DNA of 64,000 bases from Chitinophagaceae bacterium LGM1 (GCA_018604165.1 CP075895.1:1573501-1637500); one strand, 5' to 3'. Positions 33,614 through 42,845 are shown, numbered from the stretch's first letter. Notes: generated by a model from the sequence alone, not told the origin. Program-made: numbers and translations.

Positions 33614-35449
33614 CTATTGTATTATTATTTTCTTAGTACCTAAAGATTGCCCTTCTGCAAATACCTGTATGTAGTACATGCCATCAGCAGCATTCGTCAG
33701 GTTCACATCCAATCTGTGCATACCATTGTTCTTTATACCAAAATCTATATCCTTGACAATCCTTCCCATTATATCAGTAATAGTAGCTGTTAGATGCATG
33801 TCTTTATCTATTGCTACTGGCAATGTAAAGCTACCATTGTTTGGGTTTGGCAATGGGTTTAGTAAGAAGTTGGTATTCGTGTTCAGCGTATTGATGCCTG
33901 CAGGCCAGTTAATCATGTAGGTATAAAAACCCTCAGGTGCTGTTATAGGCTTAGTAATGGTTTTGCCATTGTTGCTGGTGGCAGTTATATAATATTCATA
34001 CGCTTCACCATGATTGAAAGTGCCTACCATATCACCAATTTTGTAACCGCTGCTGTCTGTCAGGTTCACGGTATTCCATGTAGTTGCACCTTTTTTGCGC
34101 CATTTGCATTGTGCAGATGCTATACCGCTTTTGTTGGTAATTTTTGCTACTACATGATAGCTGCCAGCTTTTGTCTGCCAATCTATAACTGGCGGGTGCC
34201 AGATAGTTATAGGGTTTTCAGCAGGTATCTGCATGGTTACGCAATGTATAGCTCCACCACCAACTGTTAGCCCACGTGCATCTAATGGCACTACTTTGTA
34301 CCCTGGTGCTACTTGTTTGAAGAGATTGATAGCTGCTTGGTCACCTGCTTGGTTACCATCTGTATTGTTTGAATATATGGGCATCAGATAAGTTTTGTTT
34401 ACCCATGTACCGTTTACATACGTACGAGCATCGTTATCTACCTGTGGGCATGTTATGGGCAACGTACCGTTATCTCTCGTAGGCATCGGCATTTTGAAGA
34501 TGCGGTATGGCCTGCCATACACATTCTTCATTTTCGATACTTTAACAATGGCACTATCAATTAAGCGTTTGTCTTGTGCTGTTACAGAGGTAGGATACTC
34601 CATAATGGCGAATGTATTTTCGTCAATCAGCTTCATGTACATATCATTGTGCCCTGTACCACCATCGCACTCTAAAGATTGGTTAACGGTTACATTGGGT
34701 GATGCATATACATACTTAACAGTATCTTTCACTTGTTGCAGTGTCCACGGACCATGTTTGGGGTTTCCGCTCATCATATTCACAGACTCTATTACGCTAC
34801 TATGAAATGTATTGCCAAAACCATCCGTCAAAAAGTTGCCGCCTTCAGCGTACAAGTTCGAGCGTACATGCAAGTAGCCTTTTTGAGTAGCTAAGTATTC
34901 AGGAAATACATCATCCAAATCTCTACCCGGGTAGTAGTTGATGTCTAAGAAACCTAAATCATCATTTGCACCGTAGTAGAAACCCAACGGACCATAGTCG
35001 CGCATCCAGAAAGCATCACCAGCAGTTATATAGAATTTGTAGTTAGTAAGCGTTTTGCTTTTGCCACTCATAAATGTTTTGATGGGGGTACTGTCTGCAG
35101 CAGCTTCAATGCGTATCCATACCGGGCATTCTTTCTGAATAGCATCGGCCATATCGGCCCATACATCCGCGTATTCAGAAGTAACATCCAGTACCATTGC
35201 GCTGCCATTCCAGTCGTAAGGCCATGCTATAGCTACAGCTTGCGATTCTTCAAATTCGCCAGGCATTCTGGCCCCTGCGGGCATTGTAAATGTAGCGGTA
35301 GTTTTATTGGCAGAAGTAGGGGTGGGACGTTTGTAGGCTTGCCTCATGGCTATTTCCTCTTGTGTAGGCTTTTTGTGCCACAATGTTTGAGCGTGCGCGC
35401 ACATAGATGTAAGCAGTGCGGCACTTAGCAGATATAACTGTCTTCGCAT
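33614..35449 (-). CDS. T9SS-exported peptidylarginine/agmatine deiminase-family enzyme (PAD_porph)
   Basis: Guanidino-group-modifying enzyme, 611 residues. A Sec signal peptide ends at AHAQ (about residue 21). The PAD_porph catalytic domain (about 55-420) has MRDYGP near 147, YAEGGNF near 205, GGTGHND near 260 (His and Asp) and the nucleophile in GGGAIHC near 400. An Ig-like domain (about 430-515) and a T9SS type A sorting domain (about 530-611, NPLPNPNNGSF to LGTKKIIIQ) follow. This order matches the secreted peptidylarginine deiminase of Porphyromonas rather than cytosolic agmatine deiminase. Substrate, peptidyl-arginine or agmatine, cannot be settled from sequence. Confidence 0.88.
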   Translation of the reverse strand: MRRQLYLLSAALLTSMCAHAQTLWHKKPTQEEIAMRQAYKRPTPTSANKTTATFTMPAGARMPGEFEESQAVAIAWPYDWNGSAMVLDVTSEYADVWADMADAIQKECPVWIRIEAAADSTPIKTFMSGKSKTLTNYKFYITAGDAFWMRDYGPLGFYYGANDDLGFLDINYYPGRDLDDVFPEYLATQKGYLHVRSNLYAEGGNFLTDGFGNTFHSSVIESVNMMSGNPKHGPWTLQQVKDTVKYVYASPNVTVNQSLECDGGTGHNDMYMKLIDENTFAIMEYPTSVTAQDKRLIDSAIVKVSKMKNVYGRPYRIFKMPMPTRDNGTLPITCPQVDNDARTYVNGTWVNKTYLMPIYSNNTDGNQAGDQAAINLFKQVAPGYKVVPLDARGLTVGGGAIHCVTMQIPAENPITIWHPPVIDWQTKAGSYHVVAKITNKSGIASAQCKWRKKGATTWNTVNLTDSSGYKIGDMVGTFNHGEAYEYYITATSNNGKTITKPITAPEGFYTYMINWPAGINTLNTNTNFLLNPLPNPNNGSFTLPVAIDKDMHLTATITDIMGRIVKDIDFGIKNNGMHRLDVNLTNAADGMYYIQVFAEGQSLGTKKIIIQ

Positions 35450-35582
35450 AAAAATATGAATATGTTAACCTGTAATTTACTGTCTTTTAATGGCTTGATA
35501 AAATCTCTTTTCCTGTTTTTGGCATATATTTCACAATTCCCGTCATGCAAATTGTACAGGATATAGCTGTAAATTCGCCACA

Positions 35583-36074
35583 ATGAATTATCTGCAATCA
35601 TCCTTATTGTTATCTGTAATCCTTATAGGTGCTGCAAGTAACGCAAACGCACAAACAACAACACCAGTTGCCAAACTGGAAGTTTCAGAAACATACAGTG
35701 CTGCAAACGATGGCTTTATTACTTGTCATGTGTATAAACCAGCAGTTAAATCGGAAGTAGTAGTTAATATCTACGCGCAAAACGACCAGCGTGCTATCCC
35801 CATGCAGTTGCGTTACAAAAAAAGTGCATTACCCGTCAAGCTGCGTTTACCCGCGGCTAATACTCCATATTACCAAGCAGTAAAAATACCGTTGAGTAAG
35901 GTGTTGATAACCAAGCCATCTGCTGACTATAATTGGGTATGGCGCGGCAAAGCGAAGGCACCGGCATCGCCCATTGTAGCCAAAGAAAAAGTAAACAGCA
36001 TACGCTGGTGGGCAGTAGTAACCATCGGCAAAAGCACATATACTACAGATACATTAACCACAATAATAGAATAA
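35583..36074 (+). CDS. Exported hypothetical protein
   Basis: A 163-residue protein with a clear Sec signal peptide (residues 1-23, cut after ANA). The mature part is predicted all-beta, with no known domain. Its stop codon overlaps the ATG of the next gene by one base (TAATG), so it is translationally coupled to the DDAH-like enzyme, which is unusual for an exported and a cytosolic protein. Divergent from the deiminase gene by 133 bp. Confidence 0.75.
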   Translation: MNYLQSSLLLSVILIGAASNANAQTTTPVAKLEVSETYSAANDGFITCHVYKPAVKSEVVVNIYAQNDQRAIPMQLRYKKSALPVKLRLPAANTPYYQAVKIPLSKVLITKPSADYNWVWRGKAKAPASPIVAKEKVNSIRWWAVVTIGKSTYTTDTLTTIIE

Positions 36075-36982
36075 TGCAAGCAGGCGTATTTAAAGAAGCA
36101 GTCAATTTTTCCATCAACGATATTAAAGACAAACAAGACCCTACAAGGGTGCTGATGTGCAGCCCCGATTATTTTGATATAGTGGATGTGAAGAACGTAC
36201 ACATGGAAGGGCAAATAGGTAATACGGACAAAGAACTGGTAAATGCGCAATGGCAAAGCCTGAAACAGGTCTATGATGATTTGCAATCGAAAGGTGTGCT
36301 GGATGAGGTGAGTGTATTGCCTGGTGCACCGGGTTGCGAGGATATGGTGTTTTGTGCCAACCAGACTTTCCCGTGGAAGATGGAAGACGGCAGCGAGGTA
36401 GTTGTGATGAGTAAGATGCGCCACGAGAGCCGCCAGCGAGAAGTGCCGCATTTTGAGGCTTTTTTTCAGCAAAAAGGCTTTAAGCCCCTGCATTTTAAGG
36501 ATGTGAAAATGTTTGAAGGGATGGGCGATGTAATATCACACCCCGAAAAGCGTTTGCTATACGGTGGTTACGGACACCGCACAACAGCAGAAGCATACAA
36601 CGAATTAGCTGCTATGCTGCAAACACCTGTAGTAGCATTAGAACTCATCAACCCGAAATTTTACCATCTGGATACTTGTTTTGTGCCACTATCTGTTGAT
36701 AGTGTGATGCTGTGCAAAGAGGCTTTTACAGAGCAGGGATTGAAAATGATACAGCAACTGTTTAGGCATGTATACTATATACCTGAGCATGAGGCAGAAG
36801 CCTATTTTTCATTAAACGCACACGCCTTCAAAGCGCATGGCACAAAAACGGCCATACTGCAAAAAGGCAGCACGGAAACAGTAGCTGCATTGAAACAAGA
36901 AGGCTACAATGTAGTAGAAATAGACACAGCCGAATTTATGAAATCGGGCGGCAGTGTTTTCTGTATGAAGATGATGTACTAA
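36074..36982 (+). CDS. DDAH-like amidinohydrolase / amidinotransferase-superfamily protein
   Basis: A 302-residue member of the guanidino-modifying superfamily that includes dimethylarginine dimethylaminohydrolase, arginine deiminase and amidinotransferases. The start is the ATG at 36074; the frame is open further back but those codons belong to the previous gene. Seen: RVLMCSPDYFDI at the start, FCANQTFPW, a GHRTTAEAYNEL segment, the catalytic His in KFYHLDTCFVPL, NAHAF, and the nucleophile Cys near the end in KSGGSVFCMKMMY. Substrate unknown. It is the second member of this superfamily within 3 kb, close to the exported deiminase. Confidence 0.87.
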   Translation: MQAGVFKEAVNFSINDIKDKQDPTRVLMCSPDYFDIVDVKNVHMEGQIGNTDKELVNAQWQSLKQVYDDLQSKGVLDEVSVLPGAPGCEDMVFCANQTFPWKMEDGSEVVVMSKMRHESRQREVPHFEAFFQQKGFKPLHFKDVKMFEGMGDVISHPEKRLLYGGYGHRTTAEAYNELAAMLQTPVVALELINPKFYHLDTCFVPLSVDSVMLCKEAFTEQGLKMIQQLFRHVYYIPEHEAEAYFSLNAHAFKAHGTKTAILQKGSTETVAALKQEGYNVVEIDTAEFMKSGGSVFCMKMMY

Positions 36983-36995
36983 GCTGCTGCAAACC

Positions 36996-37220
36996 TTATT
37001 TTACCACACAGGTAATAGGCGGGTTTAGCTTAGATGTATCTGCTGCCCTGTATTTATCTGTAAGTGTATTACAGTTATCTTCAGCGTTCTTCTCGTTGGT
37101 ATTGTTGTATGTTACAGACTCAATCAGTACGTTGCTGGTGCTGCAGGTACATGTATAGTTTCCTTTCTTAACACAAGAAAAGAGAGAGATACTGAGTGCA
37201 ATTAATACAATACGATACAT
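36996..37220 (-). CDS. Small putative lipoprotein
   Basis: 74 residues with a signal peptide MYRIVLIALSISLFSC, so Cys16 is the lipid-anchored residue. The mature part has four further cysteines (CTCS, DNC, TC), perhaps forming disulfides. No family recognised. Converges with the DDAH-like gene, 13 bp away. Confidence 0.7.
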   Translation of the reverse strand: MYRIVLIALSISLFSCVKKGNYTCTCSTSNVLIESVTYNNTNEKNAEDNCNTLTDKYRAADTSKLNPPITCVVK

Positions 37221-37319
37221 TTGCTTGGCTGTTTTACATCGGTAAGTTAAAAAATGTTTTTATTTTATCATAATGTACAGGGTTTTATCCTTGCATGGTA
37301 ATATTTCAATAAGTGTCTG

Positions 37320-37856
37320 ATGGCTAAGTACATAGCATTGCTCAGGGGCATCAACGTAAGCGGGGTAAAGATTATTAAGATGGAAGACCTGCGTGCCATG
37401 TTTACCAATATGGGCTACTCAGCAGTGCAGACGTATATACAAAGCGGCAATGTAGTGTTTGAGGCTGCTAGCAGCCCTATTGCCCAACTAACCAATAGCA
37501 TTACCAAAGGTCTGGAAACAGCATTAGGCTATCATGTACCGATAGTAGTTGTAAAAGCCACCACCATGCAGGCAATAGCCAAGGCAGATGCATTTACCAA
37601 TACCATGAATACCCCCATAACAGCCAAGAAATACGTAGCATTTCTTGAAAAGAAACCCGCCAAAGAGCTAGAAGCTATTTTGGCAACCCTAACCAACCCT
37701 GCCGATACCTACTTGCTACAAGGCGATGTGATATACATAGCCATAGACGAAAGCAAAGGCAAGAGCCTGTTTACCAATATGCTATTGGAAAAGAAACTGA
37801 AACTATACGCCACCACACGCAACTGGAACACCGTTTGCAAACTGGCAGCGATGTAG
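37320..37856 (+). CDS. DUF1697 family protein
   Basis: A 178-residue cytosolic protein. The N-terminus YIALLRGINVSGVKIIKMEDL and the YIQSGNVVFEA segment are hallmarks of DUF1697, a ferredoxin-like fold family of unknown function widespread in bacteria (first motif quoted to 19 residues: ALLRGINVSG...MEDL). Length is normal. Single gene; no partner is evident. Confidence 0.85.
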   Translation: MAKYIALLRGINVSGVKIIKMEDLRAMFTNMGYSAVQTYIQSGNVVFEAASSPIAQLTNSITKGLETALGYHVPIVVVKATTMQAIAKADAFTNTMNTPITAKKYVAFLEKKPAKELEAILATLTNPADTYLLQGDVIYIAIDESKGKSLFTNMLLEKKLKLYATTRNWNTVCKLAAM

Positions 37857-37887
37857 GGTGTGAGTATCCTTGTTTACTGGAAAACCC

Positions 37888-39327
37888 CTAATGCTGCACC
37901 AGCACTTTTTCGCTATGCAATCGACTTGCGCCCTTTGTTATGGTAAGTGTGTATGTGCCGTTCTGTATAGCACTTACATCTACAAAGCCTTTTGATACAG
38001 TTTGTTTCAAAACTACCTTCCTATCTAACGATGATAATACAATCTCTGCATCTTTGATTGTAGTATTGATATACAATATGTCGTTAACCGGATTAGGATA
38101 AATAACATATTGATTGCCGACTGCAATACTGCTAACCGCCATGGGTATATTCTTCGTTTCTATCAGTGTGGTATAGTAGGGTGTGCCTGTTACATTTGTT
38201 TTGATAACCAGTGTATTGGTAGCAATATCATACTGAAACATCTTTGCTTGTCCGTTTGCACTGGTAATAAGCCCGTATAGTTTGCCATCGCTTGCCTGCA
38301 TTAGCGAGCCTTGCGGGCAATAACCATGTGCTGTACTGTCAAAGTCATACAGCTTTTTGTGTTTTTTTGTTGTGGTATCAAATTCAAATATCGTACCTGC
38401 ATTGTCAGTACCGCCCAGTACCGTCATGCCGTACAGTTTGCTATTGGTAGCCTGTATAAGCGAACCTATTACTTCATGCCCTTGCAATGAATCGGGCGTT
38501 ACCTCACTGAATTTATGTGCTGTACTCAGCTTATTCAGTAGCTGTTTCTCGTCATACTGAAACAATACACCACCACCGCTCCATCCTGCACCACCGTATT
38601 TTGATAAGCCATACATAAGTCCGCTTGAAGCAAGCAACAAACTCCCTTCAGGTTGAATACCTGACCAGACTGGACCCATGATAAAACTTCCCATTTTATC
38701 AAAGCTGCCCGTATTGATATTGTACCTGAATAGCAGCCCTGTTGCATCACCACCGCCTACGGTCGTTAACCCGTGTAGCACACCATTTGAAGTTTCAATC
38801 AGCGAACCATGCGGATTGCCGCAGTTCTCACTTATCAACTCCAGCTTTTTGGCAAATGTGCCATTGACAGGGTTGTATTCAAAAAGTACGCCTCTGTTGG
38901 CATTTGGAGAAGTATGTGTGCCGCCCTTATACGTCATGCCGTATAGCTTACCGTTCTGTGCCTCGCATAGCGAGCCATAAGGTGTCATTCCGTTTACGGA
39001 ATCAAAATCATGTGTTTTGGTATACACACCTGTTTGCGGATTGAGTTTGAAGATAACACCATAACCATACAGCCCCCCACGCGATGTCATGCCATACAGA
39101 TAACCATCTTTTGCCTGTATCAGCGAGCCATAAGGGTCTTTACCATTCAGCGCATTGCTGAATGTATAGACGTTTACATAATTATTGCCAACACTATCCG
39201 TTTTAAATATCACCCCTTGGTTGCTGCCATTAGATGCAGACATACCCCACAACTGTTTTTGGCAATAACCAGATACTGGTAACAACCAACAAATACTAAT
39301 AGCGATTAGTTTGATTAAGGAGTTCAT
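37888..39327 (-). CDS. Exported GloVer-repeat protein with T9SS sorting domain
   Basis: A 479-residue secreted protein. Signal peptide about residues 1-21 (SGYCQ). The middle has about eight repeats of 50 residues with the pattern SLIQAxDGxLYGMTxxGG...GxIFxxxxxT, the GloVer tandem repeat (TIGR03803), probably forming a beta-propeller. The last 75 residues (YPNPVNDILYI to SEKVLVQH) form a T9SS type A sorting domain. Likely displayed on the surface or released; ligand unknown. It converges with the DUF1697 gene. Confidence 0.9.
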   Translation of the reverse strand: MNSLIKLIAISICWLLPVSGYCQKQLWGMSASNGSNQGVIFKTDSVGNNYVNVYTFSNALNGKDPYGSLIQAKDGYLYGMTSRGGLYGYGVIFKLNPQTGVYTKTHDFDSVNGMTPYGSLCEAQNGKLYGMTYKGGTHTSPNANRGVLFEYNPVNGTFAKKLELISENCGNPHGSLIETSNGVLHGLTTVGGGDATGLLFRYNINTGSFDKMGSFIMGPVWSGIQPEGSLLLASSGLMYGLSKYGGAGWSGGGVLFQYDEKQLLNKLSTAHKFSEVTPDSLQGHEVIGSLIQATNSKLYGMTVLGGTDNAGTIFEFDTTTKKHKKLYDFDSTAHGYCPQGSLMQASDGKLYGLITSANGQAKMFQYDIATNTLVIKTNVTGTPYYTTLIETKNIPMAVSSIAVGNQYVIYPNPVNDILYINTTIKDAEIVLSSLDRKVVLKQTVSKGFVDVSAIQNGTYTLTITKGASRLHSEKVLVQH

Positions 39328-39797
39328 TATTGGAGGAGCTTTTATACCTCATTGAAGTTAGAACATTACTCGGGCAGTAATACTTAAAAAATGCTAAATA
39401 GCGATGCGTTGAAAGAGTGAAGTAAATTGTTGTTTCGAACTATCGTCGCTTCTCCTGACAGTATCAGTACGAGAATCCTAACACGAACCGTCAGGAGTTC
39501 TTTCCTGACAGAAATAGCTGAAATAAATACATATTTATTTTGTATTTTTGCTATGTAAAAATGCACCTATGCATACATCGATACATCACCAAAATTACCA
39601 AGCATACATAGCTGTATTTCCTATTTGTTGCAATTTCATAAAACATCTAAAACTGCAACAAAAAGCAACAAAACAAGTATTGTATAAAATGTATATGATT
39701 GATTTATAGCTATCTGTATAAATAATGCAAAACCAACAATCCCATGAAATTGCAACAAAATACCCTCGTGAAAACAGCAACTGCAACAAACCAGTCG
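39328..39797. other. Non-coding gap with inverted repeats and GCAACAAA motifs
   Basis: 470 bp without a credible gene. It holds TCCTGACAG twice (39453-39461, 39503-39511) with an inverted GTCAGGAG between (39490-39497), then a 16-bp perfect inverted repeat (39624-39639 and 39744-39759) and several GCAACAAA motifs. The promoter of the GloVer gene must lie at its left end. Confidence 0.6.
39624..39759. repeat. 16-bp perfect inverted repeat with GCAACAAA motifs
   Basis: TTTGTTGCAATTTCAT (39624-39639) and its exact reverse complement (39744-39759) are 104 bp apart. Further GCAACA/GCAACAAA copies lie at 39655, 39665 and 39783. The arrangement resembles arm-type sites near a recombinase attachment site, but no integrase gene is present. 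Confidence 0.6.
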
Positions 39798-40634
39798 CTA
39801 TGCTTCTATCAGCTTAATGCCTGTTTGGGTAAGTTCTACCTTACGTTGCTTATAGAGCGTGCCCACCGTCATTTTAAATACCTTCTTGCTGATGCCAAAG
39901 AAATCGTAAATAGCTGCTGGTTCGCTCTTGTCGTGGTAGGGCAGGTAGCCATCGTTTTCGGCAAGCAGGCGCAGTATCTTTTCAGCCTCTGTTTCCACTT
40001 TCTTATAGCCCGCTTCGCCCAGCGATATGTCTATCTTATTATCCTCTCGTATGGTTTTTACATAGCCTTTTTCCTTAGCCCCGTATTCCAATTCGCGAAA
40101 CACCTCGTTGTAGTGCAACACGCCCAAGTGTTGGTTGTTGATGATAACTTTATAGCCAATATCCGTTTTCTGGTACACCAGCAAATCTACCTCTTGCTTT
40201 TCTTTTACGGTCAGTTCATCGTTGCTCAGGTAGCGTTCTACACGTTGGGTAGCGGCTACGCGACCAGTACGCTCGTCTATGTACAGTTTTATAAGGTATT
40301 CGCCACCAACTGCTATGCGGGTAGTTTGCTGAGAAAGGGGCAGAAACACGTCTTTCATCAATCCCCAATCCAGAAAAGCACCTTGGTTGTTGATGCTTAC
40401 CACGGTCAGCAATGCAATATCGCCAGCTATGGCAATGGGCTTTTGCGTAGTGGCTATCAATCGGTTTTCACCATCGTGATACAGAAACACTTCCAGCTCA
40501 TCATCGGGCTTTGCTCCATTTGGTACAAAGCGTTTGGGCAACAGTATTTCGCCCGCTTCGCCACCATCAAGGTACAGACCGAAGTCCACCTTTTTCACCA
40601 CTTTCAATGTATTGTATTGCCCTACCTGAACCAT
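39798..40634 (-). CDS. CvfB-like S1-domain RNA-binding protein
   Basis: A 278-residue protein with several OB/S1-like beta-barrels and a C-terminal winged helix, as in CvfB/YitL. Marks: VVKKVDFGLYLDGGEAGEI (first S1), GAFLDWGLMKDVFLP (second), YKVIINNQHLGVLHYNEVF (third), and the C-terminal AAIYDFFGISKKVFKMTVG-type segment with the final LTQTGIKLI. CvfB proteins bind RNA and influence virulence gene expression in Staphylococcus; here a general RNA-related role is inferred. Starts 38 bp downstream of the DUF4260 gene on the same strand. Confidence 0.9.
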   Translation of the reverse strand: MVQVGQYNTLKVVKKVDFGLYLDGGEAGEILLPKRFVPNGAKPDDELEVFLYHDGENRLIATTQKPIAIAGDIALLTVVSINNQGAFLDWGLMKDVFLPLSQQTTRIAVGGEYLIKLYIDERTGRVAATQRVERYLSNDELTVKEKQEVDLLVYQKTDIGYKVIINNQHLGVLHYNEVFRELEYGAKEKGYVKTIREDNKIDISLGEAGYKKVETEAEKILRLLAENDGYLPYHDKSEPAAIYDFFGISKKVFKMTVGTLYKQRKVELTQTGIKLIEA

Positions 40635-40672
40635 ATATTATTTAAACAGGATGCAAAGGTAACCTTATTTCG

Positions 40673-41038
40673 CTATGCTTTCTTTTTACCTATATTGCCC
40701 AAGTGGGTATCGTTAAAGCCAGTTATGTATTTCAGCCCGTACCCCATAATACGGTCAAACGATGCATGGCTGAATAATAGCCACCCTGTCAGCAGCAGGT
40801 ATTGGTTATGTGTTGCATATCCCAACCCGAGTATAAGAATGGCAACCGCTTTGTGGTGGAACAGGTTGTAAGTAAATGCCCCAACCTTGTTGTTGATAAG
40901 GTAGCCAAGCATACTGATGTCGGGCGCGAAGAATAGTAATAGATAAACCCACCAGCTTAATTGAATGTCAAGCATAGTAATCATAAAGATGCCGATAGCT
41001 GCCATAGCTAACTCTTCGATGCGTAGTACATTTTTCAT
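40673..41038 (-). CDS. DUF4260 family membrane protein
   Basis: 121 residues from the ATG at 41038 (MKNVLRIEELAMA); the frame is open back to 41101 but only to a TTG without the conserved start. Three or four hydrophobic helices, with FFAPDISMLGYL, YNLFHHKAV and WLLFSHASFDRIMGYGLKY, the DUF4260 signatures. Conserved His and Asp suggest an enzymatic membrane protein of unknown function. It follows the Crp-family regulator and is probably cotranscribed or regulated by it. Confidence 0.82.
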   Translation of the reverse strand: MKNVLRIEELAMAAIGIFMITMLDIQLSWWVYLLLFFAPDISMLGYLINNKVGAFTYNLFHHKAVAILILGLGYATHNQYLLLTGWLLFSHASFDRIMGYGLKYITGFNDTHLGNIGKKKA

Positions 41039-41097
41039 TGTTTGTGATTTTATAACACAAAGGTCTGATGTAACTATGCGCTCCGAATTGATAAAAA

Positions 41098-41676
41098 TCA
41101 AGAATTTGAATCTATGCTTTTCTTTCTCAGTCTGCTGAGTGTTTCAGGTGTCATACCCAGCATAGATGCTAAGTATTGCAGCGGCACTTGGTTGAACAAC
41201 TGTGCTTGCTGGCCGTGCAGTTGGTGGTATCTTTCTTCTGCCGTCATAAACAAATGGCTGTTTACACGCTCTTCCAGTATCACAAAGCATTTTGCCAGAA
41301 ACAGCTTTTCCAGTTTATGCCATTCGGGTATTTCGTTGCCCAGTTTATCGTATGCTTCTTTTGATATGGTGTACAACTCGCAATCGGCGAGTGCCTGCAG
41401 ATTCCAACGGGCAGGTGTGCTGAAAACAAAGCTGGCAAGGTCTGTTGTAAAATACCCTGCCGTGCTTATCCATTGTGTTACTTCTCTGTCTTCTTTGTGC
41501 GCATATATGCGTATCAACCCGCTTTTTACAAAAGACAGCCTGTTACAATACCTGCCTTGCTTCAACAGATAGTCGCCCTTGCTGACTGTTTCGTATGTAA
41601 ATGCAGCAGCTATGGCAGATAGGTTAGCTTCGTTAGCCTCAAAGTAGTTTTGAATGTATTGCTCTAATTCCGTCAC
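41098..41676 (-). CDS. Crp/Fnr-family transcriptional regulator
   Basis: A 192-residue protein with a cyclic-nucleotide-binding-like beta-roll (about residues 20-115; YLLKQGRYCNRLSFVKSGLIR in its 19-residue core) and a C-terminal helix-turn-helix (LQYLASMLGMTPETLSRLRKK). The phosphate-binding arginine pattern RxAxS of true CRP is not seen, so the ligand may differ, as in most Bacteroidota members. It heads a unit with the DUF4260 gene, 60 bp apart from its start. Confidence 0.9.
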   Translation of the reverse strand: MTELEQYIQNYFEANEANLSAIAAAFTYETVSKGDYLLKQGRYCNRLSFVKSGLIRIYAHKEDREVTQWISTAGYFTTDLASFVFSTPARWNLQALADCELYTISKEAYDKLGNEIPEWHKLEKLFLAKCFVILEERVNSHLFMTAEERYHQLHGQQAQLFNQVPLQYLASMLGMTPETLSRLRKKSIDSNS

Positions 41677-41724
41677 TATACAAATCTATACATTTCTTAA
41701 TCTTCATATCCTTATTATTGCATC

Positions 41725-42840
41725 ATGGCTACCGAACTGCAACCTTTCAAAGAGTTTTTCTCTCGCCAATCTGTTGGCAAGTTGGGCGATTACATCCTGA
41801 AAGTATATCCACCATTTAAAAAACAAGCATTTGAGAAGCAGGTTTTTGATAAGGCATGGAATGATAAAGAGCTTAAAGAGCGTATGCGTCATATTACCCA
41901 CATGCTGAACAACCACTTGCCACAAGATTTTAAAAAGAGCAGTAAGGTGTTGACAGATTGTGTGTTACAAATGCGCAAAGAGGGTATTGAGTCTTTGGGT
42001 ATAGAATACTTGTCTTTACCCGACTATATTGAAGTGTATGGGATAGATGATTTGGCATCGTCCGTAAAAGCAATAGAAGTCATTACACAGTTTATCAGTT
42101 GCGAGTTTGCCGTTCGTCCATTCATCATCAGGTATGGTGATAAGATGCTGCAACAAATGGTAGCATGGGGTAGCCATCCCAATCATAAAGTAAGGCGTTT
42201 GGCATCAGAAGGTTGCCGTCCCCGCTTGCCTTGGGCTATGGCGTTGCCTGCTCTTAAGAAAGACCCATCGCCGATATTGCCATTACTGGAAAAGTTGAAA
42301 GACGATACACATGAATGGGTACGGCTGAGCGTAGCCAATAACCTGAATGATATATCTAAAGACAATCCTGAGCTTGTACTAAAGTTGTTCAAAAAATGGC
42401 ATGGCAAAAGCAAAGAGGCCGATTGGGTTATCAAACACGCATCGCGCACATTACTGAAGCAGGGTAATACGGAATTGATGAGCTTGTTTGGCTTCAAAGA
42501 TGATGGTAAGGCAAAGCATACCTACTTCAAAGTAGATACTCCTAAAGTGAAAAGTGGTGGAGAGCTTGTGTTTTCGTTCAGCATCTGCAACACAGGCAAA
42601 AAGCCACAGATGATAAGGGTAGAGTATGCCATGTACTACCTGCGTGCCAATGGCAGCCATTCGCGCAAGGTGTTTAAGATAAGCGAACGGGAATACCAGC
42701 CAAGTGAAGTAATAGCCACCACTCGCAAGCAAAGTTTCCGCCCCATTACTACCAGGGTGTACTACGCAGGCAAGCAGCGGGTTTCGTTGATAATAAATGG
42801 TAAAGAAGTGGCTGAAACAACGTTTGAACTGCTGAAATAA
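41725..42840 (+). CDS. DNA alkylation repair protein (AlkD-like HEAT repeats)
   Basis: A 371-residue protein. The N-terminal two thirds are HEAT-like helical repeats of the AlkC/AlkD family: RMRHITHMLNNHLP, the conserved W-G-S-HPNHKVRRLASEGCRPRLPW segment (core HPNHKVRRLASEG) and HEWVRLSVANNLNDISKDNP. AlkD-like enzymes excise N3- and N7-alkylpurines. The C-terminal 90 residues form a beta-rich domain (VKSGGELVFSFSICNTGKKP) of Ig type that the classic enzyme lacks; it appears in a subset usually called AlkC-like. Divergent from the Crp gene by 48 bp. Confidence 0.88.
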   Translation: MATELQPFKEFFSRQSVGKLGDYILKVYPPFKKQAFEKQVFDKAWNDKELKERMRHITHMLNNHLPQDFKKSSKVLTDCVLQMRKEGIESLGIEYLSLPDYIEVYGIDDLASSVKAIEVITQFISCEFAVRPFIIRYGDKMLQQMVAWGSHPNHKVRRLASEGCRPRLPWAMALPALKKDPSPILPLLEKLKDDTHEWVRLSVANNLNDISKDNPELVLKLFKKWHGKSKEADWVIKHASRTLLKQGNTELMSLFGFKDDGKAKHTYFKVDTPKVKSGGELVFSFSICNTGKKPQMIRVEYAMYYLRANGSHSRKVFKISEREYQPSEVIATTRKQSFRPITTRVYYAGKQRVSLIINGKEVAETTFELLK

Positions 42841-42845
42841 GGTAT

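Noticed and set aside
35933-36073. N-terminal extension of the DDAH-like protein
   Set aside because: The extra codons overlap the previous gene and lack family similarity; the ATG at 36074 gives the conserved start.
39384-39566. 60-codon frame on the minus strand
   Set aside because: AT-rich spacer, no signal for translation, product unlike any known protein.
39744-40871. 375-codon frame on the plus strand
   Set aside because: It lies antisense to the clearly real CvfB-like gene and extends past it by chance; the product has no family pattern.
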